The translations under genes were made by a program, and so were the position numbers. A stretch of 7,965 nucleotides of DNA from DATKKX01 sp035542775 (GTDB lineage: Bacteria; Planctomycetota; Phycisphaerae; UBA1845; UTPLA1), in NCBI GenBank assembly GCA_035542775.1, contig DATKKX010000369.1:1-7965 (forward strand). Direction: 5' to 3'. The notes beneath the pieces are model-generated. The model searched no databases, was not told the DNA's origin, and saw only the letters and a list, made by a program, of their open reading frames with translations. Shown piece by piece: positions 5,129 through 7,965 of this stretch (position 1 is its first letter; every line of letters starts with the position of its first letter).

Positions 5129-6694
5129 TTATTCATCGGATGGCTGAGGCGGCGGCTCGTTACCGATCGGCGAAGGCAGGGGGTCGGCGGTGATTGGCGG
5201 GGCGGGGGGGATCCAGTGTCGACCATCGGAAGCCAGCAGGGCATCGGCAGCTTCGGGGCCCCAGGTTCCGGCGGGGTAGTTGGGAAAGTCGGGCGCGGGG
5301 AGCGTCGACCAGCCGTCGAGGATGGGCTGCACGACCGACCAGGCGGCGGCGACCTGGTCTTCACGCATGAACAGGGTGGCGTCGCCGAGCATCACGTCGA
5401 GGAGAAGAGTTTCGTAGGCCTGTGGCGGCGCGGAGCGGAAGAACTCGCTGTACGAGAAGTGCATGTCGACAGGGGAGAGGTGCAGGGCAGCACCGGGCGT
5501 CTTGGTCTGGAAGCGGAGGCGGATAGTCTCCTCCGGGGCGATGCGGATGATCAGGCGGTTGGGCTGGAAGGACTCCCCGGCGGCGGCGGGAAACGAGCGG
5601 TGCGGCACCGGTCGGAACTGGATGCACGCCTCGGAGACGCGCTGGGGGAGGCGCTTGCCGGTCCGGAGGTAAAAGGGCACGTCCTGCCAGCGCCAGTTGT
5701 CGACGAAGAGCTTGAGGGCGATGAAGGTTTCGGTGGGTGACGCGGGGCTCACGTTAGGCTCGCGGCGGTAGGCGGGGACGGCGCGGCCTTGGATGAGGCC
5801 GGCGTCGTACTGGCCGCGGACGGCGAACTGGGTGACCTGATCGGGCGGGATCGGCCGGATGGCGTGGAGGACGTCGGTTTTCTTGTTGCGGATCTCGTCG
5901 GCGGCGAAAGAGACGGGCGCCTCCATGGCCAAGTGACAGAGAATCTGCAGCAGGTGGTTCTGCACCATGTCACGCAGGGCGCCGGCCTCCTCGTAGTATG
6001 CGCCGCGATGCTCAACGCCCAGCTGCTCGGCGACGGTGATCTGCACGTGGTCGATGTAGCGTTGGTTCCAGATAGGCTCGAATAGGCTGTTGGCGAAGCG
6101 AAACGCGAGGATGTTCTGGACGGTTTCCTTGCCGAGGTAGTGATCGATGCGATAGATCTGGGACTCCGCCAGCACGCGGGCGAGGACGCGGTTCAGCTCG
6201 GTTGCCGAGGCGAGGTCATGGCCGAAGGGTTTTTCGACCACCAGGCGCGTGCGGGTGGGGTGAGCCGTGAGCTGGGCGGCCGCGAGGCGCTCCGGTATGA
6301 CGCCGATCATGGCGGGCGGTGTGGCCAGATAGTAGATGTGACTGGGCTCACCGGCCCAGTTCTTTTCCAAACCGGCCAGGTTCGCGGCCAGGCGGGTATA
6401 CGAGTCGGCGGCGACGAAGTCCACCTGTAGGTAGCTCACGCGCCGGGCAAAGGCATCCCAGTCAGCAGAGGTCGGCGGTCGGCGGGAGAACCGGGTCGCG
6501 CCGTCGCGGAGCTGGGTGCGAAAGGCGTCGTCGCCCAGAGGCTTGCGGTCAAGGCCAACGATGGCGAACTGCTCCGGCAGCCAGTGGTCGAGGTAGAGGT
6601 TGTACAGGGCCGGCACCAGCTTGCGGCGGGTGAGATCGCCGGCGGCGCCGAAGATGACCAGCGCGGTCGGGTCGATTCGAATGCGCGGTTCCAT
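5129..6694 (-). CDS. zwf: Glucose-6-phosphate 1-dehydrogenase
   Basis: This cytoplasmic enzyme oxidises glucose 6-phosphate to 6-phosphogluconolactone and makes NAD(P)H, the first step of the oxidative pentose phosphate and Entner-Doudoroff routes. The product is 521 residues from the chosen start. Visible motifs are the Rossmann loop GAAGDL (16-21), Arg50 in FAIVGLDR (the position of the NADP-phosphate-binding Arg of Leuconostoc G6PD), EKPFGHD (154-160), the substrate signature RIDHYLGKE (182-190), catalytic His247 (62 residues after His185, as in the family) and RTGK (344-347). About 28 Pro-rich residues extend beyond the conserved GTWGP...GRHW end. The frame is open to 6817, but that extension overlaps the upstream gene and lies before the conserved fold. 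The ATG at 6694 follows AAGGGG and begins 29 bases after the upstream stop, so the pair is probably one operon. All key residues are present. Confidence 0.96.
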   Translation of the reverse strand: MEPRIRIDPTALVIFGAAGDLTRRKLVPALYNLYLDHWLPEQFAIVGLDRKPLGDDAFRTQLRDGATRFSRRPPTSADWDAFARRVSYLQVDFVAADSYTRLAANLAGLEKNWAGEPSHIYYLATPPAMIGVIPERLAAAQLTAHPTRTRLVVEKPFGHDLASATELNRVLARVLAESQIYRIDHYLGKETVQNILAFRFANSLFEPIWNQRYIDHVQITVAEQLGVEHRGAYYEEAGALRDMVQNHLLQILCHLAMEAPVSFAADEIRNKKTDVLHAIRPIPPDQVTQFAVRGQYDAGLIQGRAVPAYRREPNVSPASPTETFIALKLFVDNWRWQDVPFYLRTGKRLPQRVSEACIQFRPVPHRSFPAAAGESFQPNRLIIRIAPEETIRLRFQTKTPGAALHLSPVDMHFSYSEFFRSAPPQAYETLLLDVMLGDATLFMREDQVAAAWSVVQPILDGWSTLPAPDFPNYPAGTWGPEAADALLASDGRHWIPPAPPITADPLPSPIGNEPPPQPSDE

Positions 6695-6723
6695 GAGATT
6701 ACCCCTTGGTTGCCGAGGCGGCA

Positions 6724-7929
6724 TCAGCCGATCGCGCCGCGCAGGGTTTCTCGCGGCCGGTGCTTGCCCTTGCGGATCAGCTCGCGGGCCTGTTCCACCT
6801 TCTCCCATACATTGCACAGCATCACGCCGCGGACGCGATCGTCGCGCAGGTAGTAGATGACGCCGGTGCGATTCTCCTCCTGCCAGTCGGCGTAGGTCTG
6901 GAGCGACGCGCTAACGTCGCCGACCGCTTCGTAGCCGAACTCGAACAGATCGGAGAAGAAGAAAGGCATGTAGGTGTACTGCTCGCGCGAGCCGGCCATG
7001 TTGTGCCCGGCGCATTTGCCCTGGTTGAGGGCGTTGTCCCAGTGTTCGACGCGGGTGGTCTGTCCGAGGACGGCGTATGGGAAGCAGGCGTTATCGCCGG
7101 CGGCGTAGATATCCGGGTCGGAGGTTTGCAGGTACTCGCTCACGACGATGCCGTCAGCGGTCTGGAGGCCTGCGGTGACGGCGAGATTCATCGACGGGGC
7201 GATGCCGATGCCAACGACCACCAGATGGGATTCGACCGACTGCCCGCTGCGCAGGCGGGTGGAGTATTTGCCGTTTTTCCTTGAGATCTCGACCGGCTGG
7301 CTTTCTGTCAGAAAGGTGATGCCGCGTCGGGTGTAGTCCGCCTGGATGGCCTGAGCGAGGGAGGTCGGGAAGACGCGATGGCACATCCGCGCCGCCGGGA
7401 ACACCATGGTGACGTTGACCTCGTTGGCGGAGAGGGCGGCGGCCATTTCCGAACCGATGAAGCCTCCGCCGATGACGACCGCCGAGCGTCCCTTGACGGC
7501 GGCCTCGCGCAGCCCGCGATAGTCGCCGAGTGTGCGGAAGTAGCACACGTCCGGGAGGGTGCCGCCGGGGATGGAGAGGGTCCGCGGTGTTCCGCCGGTG
7601 GCGAGGAGGAGCTTTTCATAGGAGTAGCCCTGGCCGCGGGCGTCGATGATCAGCTTTTCGCGAGGGTCGAGGGCGACGATGCGTTTGCCGAGTGCCAATT
7701 CGATGCCGGTGGTTTCGTAGTGTTTCTGGTCGTGCAGGAAGATTTCGGCGACTTGTTTGCGCCCGAACCAGAGTTGCTTGGAGAGCGGCGGGCGGTCATA
7801 GGGCAGATGCTCTTCACTGCCGATCAACAGCACCGAGCCTTGTGGGTCGCGCTCCCGAATGGCGCCGGCGGCGGAATCACCCGCCAGCCCCGCGCCGATG
7901 ATGATGTACTTGAATCGTTTGGTGGCCAT
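6724..7929 (-). CDS. FAD-dependent pyridine nucleotide oxidoreductase (AIF / ferredoxin reductase type)
   Basis: The product is 401 residues and predicted to be cytoplasmic: no signal peptide or membrane segment is seen. It passes electrons between NAD(P)H and an acceptor through FAD. Motifs in order: FAD dinucleotide loop GAGLAG (12-17), PYDRPPLSK (43-51), ATGG (110-113), NAD(P) loop GGGFIGSE (154-161), FAD motif DIYAAGD (273-279), EHWDNALNQG (295-304), and a C-terminal domain with FFFSDLFEFGYEAVG (323-337). This is the layout of putidaredoxin/rubredoxin reductases and apoptosis-inducing factor. There is no CxxC redox-disulfide motif, so it is not a thioredoxin or glutathione reductase. No ferredoxin, rubredoxin or oxygenase partner is in view. 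The ATG at 7929 follows GGAG (7942-7939) at nine bases; the promoter is likely beyond the window. zwf follows on the same strand. The electron acceptor is unknown; NorW-like, Rieske-ferredoxin-reductase and NADH-peroxide-type roles cannot be separated here. Confidence 0.9.
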   Translation of the reverse strand: MATKRFKYIIIGAGLAGDSAAGAIRERDPQGSVLLIGSEEHLPYDRPPLSKQLWFGRKQVAEIFLHDQKHYETTGIELALGKRIVALDPREKLIIDARGQGYSYEKLLLATGGTPRTLSIPGGTLPDVCYFRTLGDYRGLREAAVKGRSAVVIGGGFIGSEMAAALSANEVNVTMVFPAARMCHRVFPTSLAQAIQADYTRRGITFLTESQPVEISRKNGKYSTRLRSGQSVESHLVVVGIGIAPSMNLAVTAGLQTADGIVVSEYLQTSDPDIYAAGDNACFPYAVLGQTTRVEHWDNALNQGKCAGHNMAGSREQYTYMPFFFSDLFEFGYEAVGDVSASLQTYADWQEENRTGVIYYLRDDRVRGVMLCNVWEKVEQARELIRKGKHRPRETLRGAIG

Positions 7930-7965
7930 GGCTCACGTCTCCGACATATCTGCGAGTCCGGCTCG

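Noticed and set aside
6695..6817. Upstream extension of the zwf frame by 41 codons
   Set aside because: It overlaps the end of the flavoprotein gene and precedes the conserved Rossmann start, while the ATG at 6694 has a ribosome binding site.
1..7965. tRNA, rRNA, CRISPR array, insertion sequence or phage genes
   Set aside because: No T-loop GTTCRA pattern with an acceptor stem, no regular spaced repeats, and no transposase or integrase motifs were seen on either strand.

Overview
The window looks like a chromosomal segment of a GC-rich, free-living Gram-negative-type bacterium, most probably a member of the Planctomycetota. Three things suggest this: a PEP-CTERM sorted exoprotein, a stand-alone pilin-like protein with an Ala-Phe cleavage junction, and intergenic short repeats of a kind I associate with planctomycete genomes (around 1694-1722 and 4983-5013). 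No rRNA or other marker gene is present, so the phylum is an inference.

Layout. Positions 1-684 hold no convincing gene, but they contain several hairpins and one copy of a dispersed repeat. A secreted PEP-CTERM protein follows (685-1473, +). Next is a 489-base gap with inverted repeats (1474-1962), then a short type IV pilin / pseudopilin-like protein (1963-2382, +). A 279-base gap holds a second copy of the dispersed repeat and a candidate promoter with an overlapping palindrome. It leads into a full-length quinol-dependent nitric oxide reductase (2662-4974, +). After a short convergent junction with a candidate terminator, two minus-strand genes form a likely operon. The first is an AIF/ferredoxin-reductase-type FAD oxidoreductase (7929 to 6724). 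The second is glucose-6-phosphate dehydrogenase zwf (6694 to 5129), starting 29 bases after the first gene's stop.

How the genes may work together. The NO reductase removes NO at the cytoplasmic membrane using quinol. The minus-strand pair couples NADPH production by G6PD to a pyridine-nucleotide-dependent flavoprotein and could serve redox or stress defence. The two units are convergent, so shared regulation is not shown. The PEP-CTERM and pilin-like proteins are surface proteins in separate transcription units, with no sorting or assembly machinery in view.

No clearly new multi-gene system is visible. The items most worth following are the palindrome in the NO reductase promoter, the two-copy hairpin repeat, the Asp beside the iron-ligand Glu of the NO reductase, the FAD reductase-zwf pairing, and the structured leader of the PEP-CTERM gene.
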